The notes: a model not told the origin generated them from the sequence alone. Shown: positions 34,708 to 44,794, numbered from the stretch's first letter. The stretch is 64,000 nt of DNA from Pseudoxanthomonas suwonensis (GCF_010093235.1 NZ_PDWP01000016.1:35117-99116); one strand, 5' to 3'. A program made the numbers and translations.

Positions 34708-36270
34708 TTACTTCGAGCAGCCGACGAGCTTGAGCTTCTGTCCCTGGCGCAGGGCGTAGGCCGGCGCCTTGAGCCCGTTGGCGGCCGCGACCTGCTTGAC
34801 GTTGCAGCCGTGGCGCTGGGCGATCCTGCCCAGTGTGTCGCCGCGGGCCACCGTGTAGGTGCGCACCTGCGCGGACCTTGGCCGGGCCGGCTGCGGCCGG
34901 CCGGTGGCGACCGTGGTGGCCACGCCGGGAACCGGGGTGACGTTGCCGACGGCGACGGTGCCCAGCGGTCCCGCGCCCTCCAGCGCAGCGTTCGGATCCG
35001 CGGTCACCAGGGCATGGGCAAGCTCGGCGCGCGGCCCGCCCTCGCAATGGCGGTGGTACAGGCTGGCGACCCGCGCGGTGGCCGCCAGCACGGTGCCGGC
35101 CGGGATCACCGTCTCGGCCTCGAAGCGCGGGTTCAGGTTGCGCAGGGTGCGCATGTAGCCGTCGCGGTTGCCGGTATTGCCCAGGCATACGGTCAGTTCG
35201 TAGATGCTGGCCGGGCGCACCAGCTTGAACGCCGCCGGCTGCGCCTCGACCTTCGGGAAGGTCACGCCGAACTTGCGTGGATGCAGGTAGATCCAGGCCG
35301 CGGCGATGACCATCGGCACGTAGTCCCGGGTCTCCGGCGGGAACTGTCCATAGGTCGCGGCATCCCAGAAACCGGAGCCGCCGCTGGAGCGGTGCACGCG
35401 CAGGGCCCTGCCCTCGCCGCCGTTGTAGCCGGCCAGGGCCAGCTCCACGTCGTTGTTGAGCTCGCGCAGGCGCTCGTTGAGGTAGGCGGCGCTGGCCTCG
35501 GCGGCCGAGCGGGGATCGTAGCGGGTGTCGAAACCGGTGCCGTCCGGCCCCAGGCCGAAGCGGCGCCCGGTGCTGGGCATGAACTGCATGGGCCCTGCGG
35601 CGCCGGCGCGGGAGACCGAATGCACGCGGCCGTTGGACTCCTTGGCCAGGATGCCGAACAGCAGCGCCTCCGGCAGGCCGCGCTTCTCGAACTCCGGCCA
35701 CATCAGGTGGCGCATGACCTGGTAGTTCTCGTAGCTGGTCATCAGCTGCGGGCGCATGTCGGTCAGCCAGCGGCGGATGCCGGCCTGGATCGCCGGGTTG
35801 TAGCGGACCATGCGGTCGAAGGCGTGCAGGCGGTCGTCGCCGAGCAGGCGCGCGGCGCGCACCGCCTCGGGCACGTCGGCGGCCAGCGCCGGATCGGCCT
35901 CCAGCAGCTCGTCGTCTTCGCCGGCCTCGTCCGGACCGGCCCCGCTGGCGTCGACGCCGTCCTTGAGCAGGCGCTTGTAGCTGGCCAGCAGGTCCGACAG
36001 TGGGCAGCCGCGCTGCTTCACGCAGGCGTCGATCACGTCCTCCATGTCCTCCAGCGCGGCGTTGCCCTCCTGCGCACCGCGCGGATCGCCGTTGGCGGCC
36101 AGGACCAGGGCAGCGCGGTAGCGGGTTTCGGCCTGGCCCATGCGGGCCACCAGGGCCTCGGCGGCGGCCCGGTCACGCGCGGAAACGCGCTGGGCGAAGG
36201 CAGGGGGAACGAAGCAGGACAACAGCAACGCGGCCAGCAGCAGCCGCAACATCGGAAGGCGGGAGGACAT
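34708..36270 (-). CDS. Lytic transglycosylase with LysM domain (MltD-like)
   Basis: Cleaves peptidoglycan to 1,6-anhydromuropeptides in the periplasm. The 520-residue product has a signal peptide (about 1-25, ending AFA), a helical region, an SLT domain (about 200-330) with the catalytic Glu in FGILAKESNGRVHSVSRAGA and AGPMQFMPSTGRRFGL, and one C-terminal LysM domain TYTVARGDTLGRIAQRHGCN. E. coli MltD has two LysM domains; here one is evident. The ATG at 36268-36270 was chosen for the signal peptide; an ATG at 36250-36252 also fits. Confidence 0.88.
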   Translation of the reverse strand: MSSRLPMLRLLLAALLLSCFVPPAFAQRVSARDRAAAEALVARMGQAETRYRAALVLAANGDPRGAQEGNAALEDMEDVIDACVKQRGCPLSDLLASYKRLLKDGVDASGAGPDEAGEDDELLEADPALAADVPEAVRAARLLGDDRLHAFDRMVRYNPAIQAGIRRWLTDMRPQLMTSYENYQVMRHLMWPEFEKRGLPEALLFGILAKESNGRVHSVSRAGAAGPMQFMPSTGRRFGLGPDGTGFDTRYDPRSAAEASAAYLNERLRELNNDVELALAGYNGGEGRALRVHRSSGGSGFWDAATYGQFPPETRDYVPMVIAAAWIYLHPRKFGVTFPKVEAQPAAFKLVRPASIYELTVCLGNTGNRDGYMRTLRNLNPRFEAETVIPAGTVLAATARVASLYHRHCEGGPRAELAHALVTADPNAALEGAGPLGTVAVGNVTPVPGVATTVATGRPQPARPRSAQVRTYTVARGDTLGRIAQRHGCNVKQVAAANGLKAPAYALRQGQKLKLVGCSK

Positions 36271-36343
36271 CGGCAGCAGGTTCCGGAAGCGACAGGCAGG
36301 GTAGCCCCCGCCGCGCGGCAGGGGCAACCCGCGCGCGCGCCGC

Positions 36344-36349
36344 TAGAAT
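36344..36349 (+). promoter_or_regulatory. Putative -10 element of the HerA-like ATPase gene
   Basis: TAGAAT, 28 nt upstream of the ATG, followed by CGCCGGC as at other promoters in the window. Confidence 0.4.
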
Positions 36350-36377
36350 CGCCGGCAATCCACCCCGCGAGGCCTCC

Positions 36378-37946
36378 ATGGACCCGATCCTGCTCGGCAA
36401 GGGCATCACCGACGACATCCCGGTCACCCTGCTGCCGTCCCTCGCCAATCGCCACGGCCTGGTCGCCGGCGCCACCGGTACCGGCAAGACCGTGACCCTG
36501 ATGACCCTGGCCGAAGGCTTCTCGCGGATCGGCGTGCCGGTATTCGTGGCCGACGTGAAGGGCGACGTCGCCGGGCTCGCGGTAGCCGGCGAAGGCGGCG
36601 AGAAGCTGGCAGGACGCGCCGCGGCCATCGGCGTGGAAGGCTACGCGCCGGAAGCCAGCCCGGTGGTGTTCTGGGACCTGTACGGCAGGCTGGGCCATCC
36701 GGTGCGCACCACCGTCAGCGAGATGGGACCGACCCTGATGGCGCGCATCCTGGAGCTCAACGACACCCAGTCCGGGGTGCTGGACATCGTGTTCAAGCTG
36801 GCCGACGACCGCGGCCTGCTCCTGCTGGACCTGGACGACCTGCGCGCCCTGCTCAACCTGGTGGCCGAGGAACGCAAGGCGGTCTCGGCCGAGTACGGCC
36901 TGGTCAGTGCCCAGACCGTGGCGGCGATCCAGCGCGCCCTGCTGCGCCTGGAGCAGGACGGCGGCGGCCAGTTCTTCGGCGAGCCTGCGCTGGAGCTGGC
37001 CGACCTGATGCGGGTGAACCACGACGGCCGCGGCGTGATCGGCATCCTTGCCGCCGACCAGCTGATCCTCAAGCCGCGGCTGTATTCGACCTTCCTGCTG
37101 TGGCTGCTGAGCGAGCTGTTCGAGAACCTGCCGGAGGTGGGCGACCTCGAAAAACCGAGGCTGGCCTTCATCTTCGACGAGGCCCACCTGCTGTTCGACG
37201 ATGCACCGCCGGCGCTGCGCCAGCGCATCGAGCAGGTGGTGCGGCTGATCCGCTCCAAGGGCGTGGGCGTGTACTTCTGCTCGCAGTTTCCCGACGACGT
37301 GCCGGCCAACGTGCTGGGCCAGCTCGGCAACCGCGTGCAACACGCGCTGCGCGCCTATACCCCGCGAGATCAGAAGGCGGTGAAGACCGCGGCCGAGACC
37401 TTCGTGCCCAACCCGAAGCTGGACGTGGCCGCCACCCTGCCCCAGCTGGGAACGGGCGAGGCCCTGGTCAGCACCCTGCAGGCCGGCGGCATCCCATCGC
37501 CAGTGCAGGTGACGAAGATCGCGCCGCCGCGCTGCCGCATGGGATCGATCAGCGAGTCCGAGCGGGCCAGGGTGCGCGCTGGCAGCCCGGTCGGCACCCG
37601 CTACGACACGCCCATCAACCGCGAGTCGGCCGCGGAAATGCTGGCCGCCCGGGTGCAGGCCGGCACGCCCGCCGGCACTCCGGCGGCGCAGCAGGACGGC
37701 GAAGGCGGCATCGGCCAGAAGATCGGCGAGTTCCTGTTCGGCACCCGGCGCCGCCAGGGCGTGGTCCAGACGGTGGCCAAGCAGACCGCGCGCAACGTCG
37801 GCGGCTCGGTCGGCCGCAGCGTGGGCAGCAGCATCGGCGAATCGGTCGCCGGCAAGACCGGGAAGAAGTACGGCGGCCAGATCGGCAACCAGATCGCGCG
37901 CGGCATCCTCGGCGGCATCGTCGGCAGCATCCTCGGCCGACGCTGA
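36378..37946 (+). CDS. HerA/DUF853-family ATPase (YjgR-like)
   Basis: P-loop ATPase of the HerA-FtsK superfamily, 522 residues. Walker A is AGATGTGKTVTLMTLAE, Walker B is LAFIFDEAHLLF, and the arginine region HALRAYTPRDQKAV follows; DVKGDVAGLA is also typical of the DUF853 group. The biological role of this family is unknown. The last 60 residues are Gly/Ser-rich with short repeats (GGSVGRSVGSSIGES, GGIVGSILG), resembling a glycine-zipper. GAGG lies five bases before the ATG. Confidence 0.88.
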   Translation: MDPILLGKGITDDIPVTLLPSLANRHGLVAGATGTGKTVTLMTLAEGFSRIGVPVFVADVKGDVAGLAVAGEGGEKLAGRAAAIGVEGYAPEASPVVFWDLYGRLGHPVRTTVSEMGPTLMARILELNDTQSGVLDIVFKLADDRGLLLLDLDDLRALLNLVAEERKAVSAEYGLVSAQTVAAIQRALLRLEQDGGGQFFGEPALELADLMRVNHDGRGVIGILAADQLILKPRLYSTFLLWLLSELFENLPEVGDLEKPRLAFIFDEAHLLFDDAPPALRQRIEQVVRLIRSKGVGVYFCSQFPDDVPANVLGQLGNRVQHALRAYTPRDQKAVKTAAETFVPNPKLDVAATLPQLGTGEALVSTLQAGGIPSPVQVTKIAPPRCRMGSISESERARVRAGSPVGTRYDTPINRESAAEMLAARVQAGTPAGTPAAQQDGEGGIGQKIGEFLFGTRRRQGVVQTVAKQTARNVGGSVGRSVGSSIGESVAGKTGKKYGGQIGNQIARGILGGIVGSILGRR

Positions 37947-37986
37947 TACGGACCGGCCGCGACTCCACGCCGACGCCACCAGGCGC

Positions 37987-37992
37987 TAGGAT
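37987..37992 (+). promoter_or_regulatory. Putative -10 element of greB
   Basis: TAGGAT, 32 nt upstream of the greB ATG. Confidence 0.3.
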
Positions 37993-38024
37993 CACGGCCC
38001 CTCCGCATTACCCGTCGCATCCGC

Positions 38025-38525
38025 ATGTCGCGCTGGCGTCCGCCCCCCGAGAAAAGCACCGCCCTGATCACCCGCGAAGGCCACGACCGGCTCAAGGCCG
38101 AGCTGGACGACCTGTGGCGCGTGCAGCGCCCGGAAGTGGTCAAGGCGCTGGCGGCCGCCGCAGCGGAGGGCGACCGCTCGGAGAACGCCGAGTACACCTA
38201 CCGCAAGAAGCAGCTGGCCGGGATCGACCGGCGGGTGCGCTACCTGAGCAAGCGCCTGCCGGCATTGCGCGTGGTCGAGACCGCGCCCTCGGACCCGGAG
38301 GCGGTGTTCTTCGGCGCATGGGTGGAGGTGGAGCGGCTGGACACCGGCGAGGTCGCGCGCTACCGCATCGTGGGCCCCGACGAAACCGACGCGGCCCAGG
38401 GCCATATCAGCATCGATTCGCCGCTGGCCCGGGCCCTGCTGAAAAAGCGGATCGACGACGAGGTCGACGTGCAGCTGCCGGGCGGGCCGGCGCGCTTCGT
38501 GGTCGTGGACGTGGCGTACGGCTGA
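38025..38525 (+). CDS. greB: Transcription elongation factor GreB
   Basis: Rescues backtracked RNA polymerase by stimulating transcript cleavage. The 166-residue product has the N-terminal coiled coil with tip acidic residues ([20 protein letters not shown]) and the C-terminal FKBP-like domain ([23 protein letters not shown]). Length and the TYRKK segment favour GreB over GreA. Confidence 0.94.
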   Translation: MSRWRPPPEKSTALITREGHDRLKAELDDLWRVQRPEVVKALAAAAAEGDRSENAEYTYRKKQLAGIDRRVRYLSKRLPALRVVETAPSDPEAVFFGAWVEVERLDTGEVARYRIVGPDETDAAQGHISIDSPLARALLKKRIDDEVDVQLPGGPARFVVVDVAYG

Positions 38526-38621
38526 GGCCCGCCCGGAGTCCATACGGGGGCGGAGCTTGACGCCCCCTCGCCAAACCGCGAACTTCACACCCCTGAATAG
38601 CCATCGCATCAGGGGAAATGC

Positions 38622-39647
38622 ATGACGGCCACCGAAGCCGGCTTCGCCGTACCAACCGCCGTCGCAGCGGCATCCGAGCCGGCAACCGGCCCGCATCGCG
38701 CACGCACCGGCATCGTCATCGATGCCTCCGTGGACGTTCCCCAGGACTTCCTGGCCGATCCGGACGTTGCGGTGATCCCGATCCCGATCAGGATCAGCGG
38801 CCGCACCTACGTGGACAAGCACGACCCCGAGGCCAGCGCGCGCTACATGCGCGAGAACGGCAATGGCGAGGGCGTGGAAGGCCAGTCGATACCGCTCGAT
38901 GCCCCGCAGATGCGCGACTTCTTCATCGAGCGCTTCGCCCTGGACTACGACTCGGTCTACTGCCTGACCATCACCTCGACCCGCAGCCCGATCTACGAAG
39001 CCTGCAGCGAGGGCAGCGCGCTGGCTTTGACCCACATCCGCGGGCTGCGCCAGGCCGCCGAGATGCGGCGGCCGTTCCAGTTCCGGGTGATCGATACCCG
39101 CAACATGTTCGCCGGCTCGGGCATCCCGGCGCTTGCGCTGCGCGACATGCTCGCCGCGCAGATGTCGCCCAAGGACGTCCGCGCCGAGCTGCTGCGGATC
39201 GTCGACAGCACCTACACCTATTACATCCCCGACGACCTGGGCTATGCGCGCACCCGCTCGCGCGTGCGCGGCGACCGCAGCATCCACCTGACCAGCGTGG
39301 TGCTGGGCAGCGCGCTGGACATCAAGCCGATCATCCGCGGCTACGACGGCGACACCCAGCCGGTGAGCAAGTACCGCGGCCGCAAGCAGTCCTGGGGGCG
39401 CCTGTTCCGCTTCGCCGCCGAGAGGGTGGCCGAGGGACGGCTCCACACCCCGCACGTGATCGTGTCCTACGCCGGCGCGATGGAGGAACTGCACGCGACC
39501 CCGGAGCTGGCCGAGCTGCGCGAGGCCTGCATGCGCGCGGGCGTGTCCCTGCACGTGCTGCAGATGAGCATCACCGGGATGATGAACATCGGCCCCGGCG
39601 GGCTCACCCTCGCCTATTCCGGGCCGGTCGAGAGCGGGGTGCCCTGA
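38622..39647 (+). CDS. DegV family protein (fatty-acid binding)
   Basis: DegV/FakB-type lipid-binding protein of 341 residues. It contains GIVIDASVDVPQDFLADPDV, VYCLTITSTRSPIYEAC, FRVIDTRNMFAGSGIPAL, KPIIRGYDGDTQPVSKYRGR and, near the end, GPGGLTLAYSG, in family order. The usual TDS near the N-terminus is IDAS here. FakB proteins hand fatty acids to a FakA kinase, but no fakA is in the window. AGGGGA (38611-38616) precedes the ATG by five bases. About 27 residues precede the domain with no clear signal peptide. Confidence 0.82.
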   Translation: MTATEAGFAVPTAVAAASEPATGPHRARTGIVIDASVDVPQDFLADPDVAVIPIPIRISGRTYVDKHDPEASARYMRENGNGEGVEGQSIPLDAPQMRDFFIERFALDYDSVYCLTITSTRSPIYEACSEGSALALTHIRGLRQAAEMRRPFQFRVIDTRNMFAGSGIPALALRDMLAAQMSPKDVRAELLRIVDSTYTYYIPDDLGYARTRSRVRGDRSIHLTSVVLGSALDIKPIIRGYDGDTQPVSKYRGRKQSWGRLFRFAAERVAEGRLHTPHVIVSYAGAMEELHATPELAELREACMRAGVSLHVLQMSITGMMNIGPGGLTLAYSGPVESGVP

Positions 39648-39825
39648 GGCGGCCTTCCGCGGCGGCCCTGGCCGCTGCGGATCTGCCTAGCCCGTGCATG
39701 CCTGGCCCGTCCGCGGCGGGCATGCCCCACTGCCCGCAGCCCCGCCCGTCCCGGCAATCACGCCGCAGGATTCCTTCCTGCCGCACGCACCCGCAGGCGG
39801 CGCCGCATGCCGCCGCCAGATGGGA

Positions 39826-41193
39826 TCAGAGCCCCCGCAGCGCCAGCGGCGAGGTGTCGCCGGTCTCGGCGTACTCGACCTCGCCGTAGAGGTCGTGCTC
39901 GTCGCTGCCCATGATCCGCACGTCGACGAACTCGCCCGGCTGCAGGCCGGCATCGCGGCCGTCCTGGATCTGCACGGTGCCGTCGATCTCCGGCGCATCG
40001 GCCATGGAGCGGGCGATCGCCAGCTCGCCGTCAAGGAAGTCCACCAGGCAGCGCTGCACGGTGCCGACCTTGGCTTCCAGGCGTGCGGCCGAGATCTCGC
40101 CCTGGCGCTCCATGAAGCGGGCCAGGCGTTCCTGCTTGACCTCTTCCGGCACCGCTCCAGGCAGGTCGTTGGCGGCCGCGCCTTCCACCGGCGAATAGGC
40201 GAACGCACCGACGCGATCGAGCTGGGCCTCGTCGAGGAAATCCAGCAGCTCCTCGAACTCCTGTTCGGTCTCGCCGGGGAAGCCGACGATGAAGGTCGAA
40301 CGGATGGTCAGCTCGGGACAGATCGCGCGCCAGCGCTGGATCCGCTCCAGGGTCTTGTCGACCGCGCCGGGGCGCTTCATCAGCCTGAGGATACGCGGGC
40401 TGGCGTGCTGGAACGGGATGTCCAGGTACGGCAGCACCTTGCCCTCGGCCATCAGCGGGATGACGTCGTCCACGTGCGGATACGGGTAGACGTAGTGCAG
40501 GCGGGTCCAGGCGTCCAGCTCGGACAGGCCCTCGCACAGCGCCTTCATCCGGGTGGCGTATTCCTTCCCGCGCCAGGTGCGCGGCGCGTATTTCAGGTCC
40601 ACGCCGTAGGCCGAGGTGTCCTGCGACACCACCAGCAGCTCGCGCACGCCGCCCTTGACCAGGCGCTCGGCCTCGCGCAGCACCTCGTCCACCGGACGCG
40701 ACGCCAGGTCGCCGCGCATGGACGGGATGATGCAGAAGCTGCAGCGGTGGTTGCAGCCTTCGGAAATCTTCAGGTACGCGTAGTGGTGCGGGGTGAGCTT
40801 CAACCCGTAGTCCGGGACCAGGTCCAGGAACGGGTCGTGCTTCGGCGGCAGCGCCGCGTGTACCGCTTCCATCACGCTGGTGTAGTCCTGCGGGCCGGAC
40901 ACGGACAGCACGTCCGGGTACTGCTCGCGGATCAGCTCGGACTTCTTGCCCAGGCAGCCGGTGACGATGACCTTGCCGTTCTCGTTCATCGCCTCGCCGA
41001 TGGCGTCCAGCGATTCGGCCACGGCCGAGTCGATGAAGCCGCAGGTGTTGACCACCACCACGTCGGCGTCGTCGTAGGTCGGGACGATGTCGTAACCCTC
41101 CACCCGCAGCTGGGTGAGGATGCGCTCGGAATCGACCAGCGCCTTCGGGCAGCCGAGGCTGACGAAGCCGACCTTGGGGTTTTGCACGGACAT
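39826..41193 (-). CDS. rimO: Ribosomal protein S12 methylthiotransferase RimO
   Basis: Radical-SAM enzyme that methylthiolates an aspartate of ribosomal protein S12. The 455-residue product has the UPF0004 domain with three cluster cysteines ([30 protein letters not shown]), the radical-SAM motif CNHRCSFC in [17 protein letters not shown], and a C-terminal TRAM domain (about 390-450). [10 protein letters not shown] marks RimO rather than MiaB. On the minus strand TATAAT (41250-41255) precedes the gene. Confidence 0.96.
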   Translation of the reverse strand: MSVQNPKVGFVSLGCPKALVDSERILTQLRVEGYDIVPTYDDADVVVVNTCGFIDSAVAESLDAIGEAMNENGKVIVTGCLGKKSELIREQYPDVLSVSGPQDYTSVMEAVHAALPPKHDPFLDLVPDYGLKLTPHHYAYLKISEGCNHRCSFCIIPSMRGDLASRPVDEVLREAERLVKGGVRELLVVSQDTSAYGVDLKYAPRTWRGKEYATRMKALCEGLSELDAWTRLHYVYPYPHVDDVIPLMAEGKVLPYLDIPFQHASPRILRLMKRPGAVDKTLERIQRWRAICPELTIRSTFIVGFPGETEQEFEELLDFLDEAQLDRVGAFAYSPVEGAAANDLPGAVPEEVKQERLARFMERQGEISAARLEAKVGTVQRCLVDFLDGELAIARSMADAPEIDGTVQIQDGRDAGLQPGEFVDVRIMGSDEHDLYGEVEYAETGDTSPLALRGL

Positions 41194-41249
41194 GGGGAAC
41201 TCGGGGAGACGGACGGACGCTGCACCGCGGGCGGTGCGCAGGGCGCGCG

Positions 41250-41255
41250 ATTATA
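41250..41255 (-). promoter_or_regulatory. Putative -10 element of rimO
   Basis: Perfect TATAAT on the minus strand, in GGGTATAATCGCGCG, 57 nt upstream of the rimO ATG. Confidence 0.5.
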
Positions 41256-41334
41256 CCCGGCCCGCCGCGCCGCTTCCGGTCGCCCGGCCCGGCGCGGCTG
41301 CCGCAGCAGACGCGGCCGGAACGCCCTCCGGCCG

Positions 41335-41340
41335 CATAAT
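41335..41340 (+). promoter_or_regulatory. Putative -10 element of dienelactone hydrolase gene
   Basis: CATAAT in GCATAATGGCGCCCCCC, 27 nt before the ATG at 41367. Confidence 0.4.
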
Positions 41341-41366
41341 GGCGCCCCCCACCCGAGGATGACGCC

Positions 41367-42068
41367 ATGGGCCAATGGATCCAGCTCGATACCCCCCGCG
41401 GCCAGGTCGCGACCTGGCAGGCTGGCCCGCCGACCGCGCCACGCGGAGGCCTGGTGGTGATCCAGGAGATCTTCGGGGTCAACCCGCACATGCGCCAGGT
41501 GGCCGAGGACTTCGTGTCCGAGGGCTACGCCGTGCTGGTGCCGTCGTTCTTCGACCCGGTCGAGCGCGGGGTGGAGCTGGGCTACGACGAGGCCGGCTAC
41601 GCCCATGGCCGCAAGCTGGCCGGGGAACTGGGCTTCGACGCGGCCGTGCAGATCCTCGACGCCGCCGCGCGGCGGCTGCGGCGCTACCTGGCCGCGTTCA
41701 ACGAGCCGCGTGGGGGCGTGGGCACGGTCGGCTACTGCTGGGGCGGCACCCTGGCCATGCTCGGCGCGCTTAAGCTGGGCCTGCCATCGGTCAGCTACTA
41801 CGGCGCGCGCAACACCGCCTTCCTCGAAGACCCGGCCCTGGTCGACGCGCCCAGGGCGCCGGTGATGTTCCACTTCGGCGAGCAGGACCCGTCGATCCCG
41901 CCCGAGGCGGTCGAGCAGCACCGGTTGAAGCTGCCGACGATGCAGGTCCACACCTACCCCGCCGGCCACGCCTTCAATCGCGACGTGGACCCGAAGGCCT
42001 ACGACAAGCCCAGCGCGCGCCTGGCGCGCGAGCGCACCCTGGCCTTCTTCGCGGAGCACCTGGAGTGA
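41367..42068 (+). CDS. Dienelactone hydrolase family protein
   Basis: Alpha/beta hydrolase of 233 residues. The family's Cys nucleophile lies in GTVGYCWGGTLA, with Asp in FGEQDPSIPP and His in YPAGHAFNRD; VVIQEIFGVNPHMR is the conserved oxyanion segment. Dienelactone hydrolases open lactones in chloroaromatic breakdown, but most chromosomal members like this have no known substrate, and no degradation genes are nearby. The stop overlaps the HIT gene (GTGA). Confidence 0.87.
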   Translation: MGQWIQLDTPRGQVATWQAGPPTAPRGGLVVIQEIFGVNPHMRQVAEDFVSEGYAVLVPSFFDPVERGVELGYDEAGYAHGRKLAGELGFDAAVQILDAAARRLRRYLAAFNEPRGGVGTVGYCWGGTLAMLGALKLGLPSVSYYGARNTAFLEDPALVDAPRAPVMFHFGEQDPSIPPEAVEQHRLKLPTMQVHTYPAGHAFNRDVDPKAYDKPSARLARERTLAFFAEHLE

Positions 42069-42475
42069 GCGCGGCGTTCGAGCTGGATCCGCGCCTGGCC
42101 GGGGACAGCGTGTTCGTCGCCGACGGTCCGCTGTCGCAGGTGCGGCTGATGGACGACACCCGCTTCCCCTGGCTGCTGCTGGTGCCGCGGGTGGCGGGCG
42201 TGACCGAGTGGATCGACCTGGACGGCAACCAGCAGCGCCTGCTGCTGGCCGAGATCAACCGCGCCTCGCAGGTCCTGCGTGCGACCCCCGGGGTGGCCAA
42301 GCTCAATATTGGCGCCCTTGGCAACGTGGTTTCGCAGCTGCACGTGCACCTGGTCGGCCGCCATCCGGGCGACCCGGCCTGGCCGGGACCGGTCTGGGGC
42401 AGCGGCAGCGCCGTGCGGCACGCCCCGGAGGCGCTGGCGGCAGCTGCCGCGGAGTGGCGTTCGCGGCTAGGATAG
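42065..42475 (+). CDS. HIT domain protein
   Basis: A 136-residue nucleotide hydrolase/transferase-like protein of the histidine triad family. The motif reads VSQLHVHLVGRH, with Gln in place of the first His of HxHxHxx; this variant occurs in a bacterial HIT subgroup and keeps the catalytic middle His. FPWLLLVPRVAGVTEW precedes it. The GTG start overlaps the dienelactone hydrolase stop, so both are co-translated. Substrate is unknown. Confidence 0.83.
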   Translation: MSAAFELDPRLAGDSVFVADGPLSQVRLMDDTRFPWLLLVPRVAGVTEWIDLDGNQQRLLLAEINRASQVLRATPGVAKLNIGALGNVVSQLHVHLVGRHPGDPAWPGPVWGSGSAVRHAPEALAAAAAEWRSRLG

Positions 42476-42502
42476 GCGCCCTTTCCACAGCCGGTTACGT
42501 CC

Positions 42503-42667
42503 ATGGGTTCCAACCTGTTCGCCGCCCTCGTCCTGATCGTCGTGGGCCTGTTCTTCCTGGCCCGCAACCTGGGGTGGATCAACACCGGGATCGGCGCGCT
42601 GCTCGCCACCTGGTGGCCCGTGGGCCTGGTGGTGATCGGCGTGGCCATGCTCCTGCGACGCAAGTAA
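42503..42667 (+). CDS. Small LiaI/LiaF-like membrane protein
   Basis: A 54-residue protein of two membrane helices: LFAALVLIVVGLFFLARNLG and TWWPVGLVVIGVAMLLRRK. This is the LiaF transmembrane-like (DUF5668) pattern with the central TWWPV motif. The helices probably span the inner membrane; function is unknown. It starts 27 nt after the HIT gene, and a paralogue follows about 100 nt later. Confidence 0.7.
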   Translation: MGSNLFAALVLIVVGLFFLARNLGWINTGIGALLATWWPVGLVVIGVAMLLRRK

Positions 42668-42773
42668 GGCCCCGGCGCGATGACGGGCCGCCAGGCAAAC
42701 GCCTGACGACTGTCACCTGACTGGAGCGGTCCGGCGACGCAGGATTTGCGGCACCCACACCGGAGAAGCCGCC

Positions 42774-42959
42774 ATGCACTGCCGCCGCACCGCCAGCGCC
42801 GTGATCCTGATCGGTCTCGGCACCCTGTTCCTGCTGGACAACCTGGGCGTGGGCATCGACGCCGCACGCCTGCTTGCGACCTGGTGGCCGGTGCTGCTGA
42901 TCGCCCTCGGCATCGCCCGCCTGCTTCCGGCACCGCAAGGAACCGCCCGCTCCTGCTGA
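42774..42959 (+). CDS. Second small LiaI/LiaF-like membrane protein
   Basis: A 61-residue paralogue of the preceding gene, with VILIGLGTLFLLDNLGVGID and TWWPVLLIALGIARLLP, the same two-helix layout and the TWWPV centre. GGAGAAG lies upstream of the ATG. A strong bidirectional terminator follows at 42977. Confidence 0.72.
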   Translation: MHCRRTASAVILIGLGTLFLLDNLGVGIDAARLLATWWPVLLIALGIARLLPAPQGTARSC

Positions 42960-42976
42960 GCATGGGGTCAAACGAA

Positions 42977-43007
42977 AAAAGGGCGCGGTATCCCCGCGCC
43001 CTTTTCC
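42977..43007. terminator. Bidirectional terminator between small membrane gene and dcd
   Basis: AAAAGGGCGCGG (42977-42988) pairs with CCGCGCCCTTTT (42994-43005), 5-nt loop, with T-rich or A-rich flanks suitable for both convergent genes. Confidence 0.88.
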
Positions 43008-43043
43008 TTTGGTGATTCCTGGCCTTGCCTGGGTACCCGGCCC

Positions 43044-43616
43044 TCAGGTCCGCGGCAGGGTGACGCCGGTCTGGCCCTGGTACTTGCCGCCGCGGTCCCG
43101 GTACGAGGTCTCGCACACGTCGTTGGCGTCGGACTGGAAGAACAGCATCTGCGCCACGCCCTCGTTGGCGTAGATGCGCGCCGGCAGCGGCGTGGTGTTG
43201 GAGAACTCCAGGGTCACGTGCCCTTCCCACTCCGGTTCAAGCGGGGTCACGTTGACGATGATGCCGCAGCGGGCATAGGTGCTCTTGCCCAGGCACACCA
43301 CCAGCACGTCGCGCGGGATGCGGAAATACTCCACCGTGCGCGCCAGGGCGAAGGAATTGGGCGGGATGATGCACTCGTCGCCGACCACGTCCACGAAGCT
43401 CTTCGGGTCGAAGTGCTTGGGGTCGACGATGGTCGAGTTGATGTTGGTGAACACCTTGAATTCGCGCGAGCAGCGCACGTCGTAGCCATAGCTCGATGTG
43501 CCGTAACTGACGATGCGCTTGCCGTCGGCCTGCTTCACCTGGCCTGGCTCGAACGGGTCGATCATGCCGTGCTGTTCGGCCATGCGCCGGATCCAGCGGT
43601 CGCTCTTGATGCTCAT
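43044..43616 (-). CDS. dcd: dCTP deaminase
   Basis: Deaminates dCTP to dUTP for thymidylate synthesis. The 190-residue product has [64 protein letters not shown] (positions about 110-135) and the C-terminal GKYQGQ-GVTLPRT, the E. coli-type trimeric enzyme. AGGA lies about 11 bases before the ATG at 43614-43616. TACAAT (minus strand, 43653-43658) may be the -10. apbC lies directly upstream. Confidence 0.96.
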   Translation of the reverse strand: MSIKSDRWIRRMAEQHGMIDPFEPGQVKQADGKRIVSYGTSSYGYDVRCSREFKVFTNINSTIVDPKHFDPKSFVDVVGDECIIPPNSFALARTVEYFRIPRDVLVVCLGKSTYARCGIIVNVTPLEPEWEGHVTLEFSNTTPLPARIYANEGVAQMLFFQSDANDVCETSYRDRGGKYQGQTGVTLPRT

Positions 43617-43652
43617 GCAGTGGTTTCCTGGGGCGATGCCCGTGAACGCGCG

Positions 43653-43658
43653 ATTGTA
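43653..43658 (-). promoter_or_regulatory. Putative -10 element of dcd
   Basis: TACAAT on the minus strand, 37 nt upstream of the dcd ATG. Confidence 0.35.
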
Positions 43659-43720
43659 GGGTGCGGCCCGCGGCGGTGCGACCCCGCGGCGACATGGCCG
43701 CGGGTCGCGACGCTGGCCGC

Positions 43721-44794
43721 TCAGGCCAGGGTGGAGGCGATCGGGATCGATGCGCGCGGGCGGCGGGCCAGCTCGGTGGCCATGGCCTGCGCGGCCGCCA
43801 GGTAGGCCAGGGCCGGCGCCGACTCCGGCGCCGCGGCCACCACCGGCGCGCCGGCGTCGCCCTGCTCGCGGATACGCAGGTCCAACGGCAGCGAGCCCAG
43901 CAGCGGCACCCCGTAGCGTTCGGCCATGGCCTGCGCTCCGCCCTGGCCGAACACGTGCTCGGCATGGCCGCAGTTGCTGCACACGTGCACGGCCATGTTC
44001 TCGACGATGCCCAGCACTGGCACTTCGACCTTGTTGAACATGGCCACCGCCTTGCGCGCGTCCAGCGTGGCGATCTCCTGCGGCGTGGTCACCACCACCG
44101 CGCCTGCCACCGGGATCTTCTGCGCCAGGGTCAGCTGGATGTCGCCGGTACCCGGCGGCAGGTCCACCACCAGGTAGTCCAGGTCGCCCCACAGGGTGTC
44201 GGTGAACAGCTGCATCAGCGCCGAGGTGGCCATCGGACCGCGCCAGATCATCGGCGTGTCCTGGTCCACCAGCAGGCCGATGGACATGGCCTCGATCCCG
44301 AACGCGCGCATCGGCTCGATCGACTTGCCATCCGGGCTCTCGGGCCGGCCGGACAGGCCCAGCATCGCCGGCACGCTGGGGCCGTAGACGTCGGCGTCCA
44401 GCACGCCCACGCGCGCGCCGAGCTTCTGCAGCGCCAGGGCCAGGTTCACCGCGGTGGTGGACTTGCCCACCCCGCCCTTGCCGGAACCGATCGCGATCAC
44501 ATTGCGGATGCGCGGATGCGGAGAAAGGCTGCCCTGCACGGCGTGCGCGGCGATCCGGGGGCGCAACGCAAACGATTCCAGCGCCTCGCCGCGCGCCGCC
44601 AGTGCGGCCTCGGCACGCACACGTACTTGCCCGGCCCATTCAGGAGAAAACGTGAAACCAGTCGTGCCCTGGACCGTCGCGCCGCGGTCCCCGCGCCCCA
44701 CCTCCCAGCGCATGGCCGGCGCGACCAGAGGCCGCCCGTCGGCAGGATCTTCAATGGCATCAAGGATTTGCAGCAGGGGGGAGACAGGAGTCAT
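43721..44794 (-). CDS. apbC: Mrp/ApbC iron-sulfur cluster carrier protein
   Basis: P-loop scaffold that carries [4Fe-4S] clusters to apo-proteins. The 357-residue product has an N-terminal MIP18-like domain (about 1-85), the deviant Walker [42 protein letters not shown], and the cluster cysteines CxxC in HVCSNCGH. It lies upstream of dcd on the same strand. In pseudomonads metG is divergent from this gene; here a TonB receptor gene takes that place. Confidence 0.95.
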   Translation of the reverse strand: MTPVSPLLQILDAIEDPADGRPLVAPAMRWEVGRGDRGATVQGTTGFTFSPEWAGQVRVRAEAALAARGEALESFALRPRIAAHAVQGSLSPHPRIRNVIAIGSGKGGVGKSTTAVNLALALQKLGARVGVLDADVYGPSVPAMLGLSGRPESPDGKSIEPMRAFGIEAMSIGLLVDQDTPMIWRGPMATSALMQLFTDTLWGDLDYLVVDLPPGTGDIQLTLAQKIPVAGAVVVTTPQEIATLDARKAVAMFNKVEVPVLGIVENMAVHVCSNCGHAEHVFGQGGAQAMAERYGVPLLGSLPLDLRIREQGDAGAPVVAAAPESAPALAYLAAAQAMATELARRPRASIPIASTLA

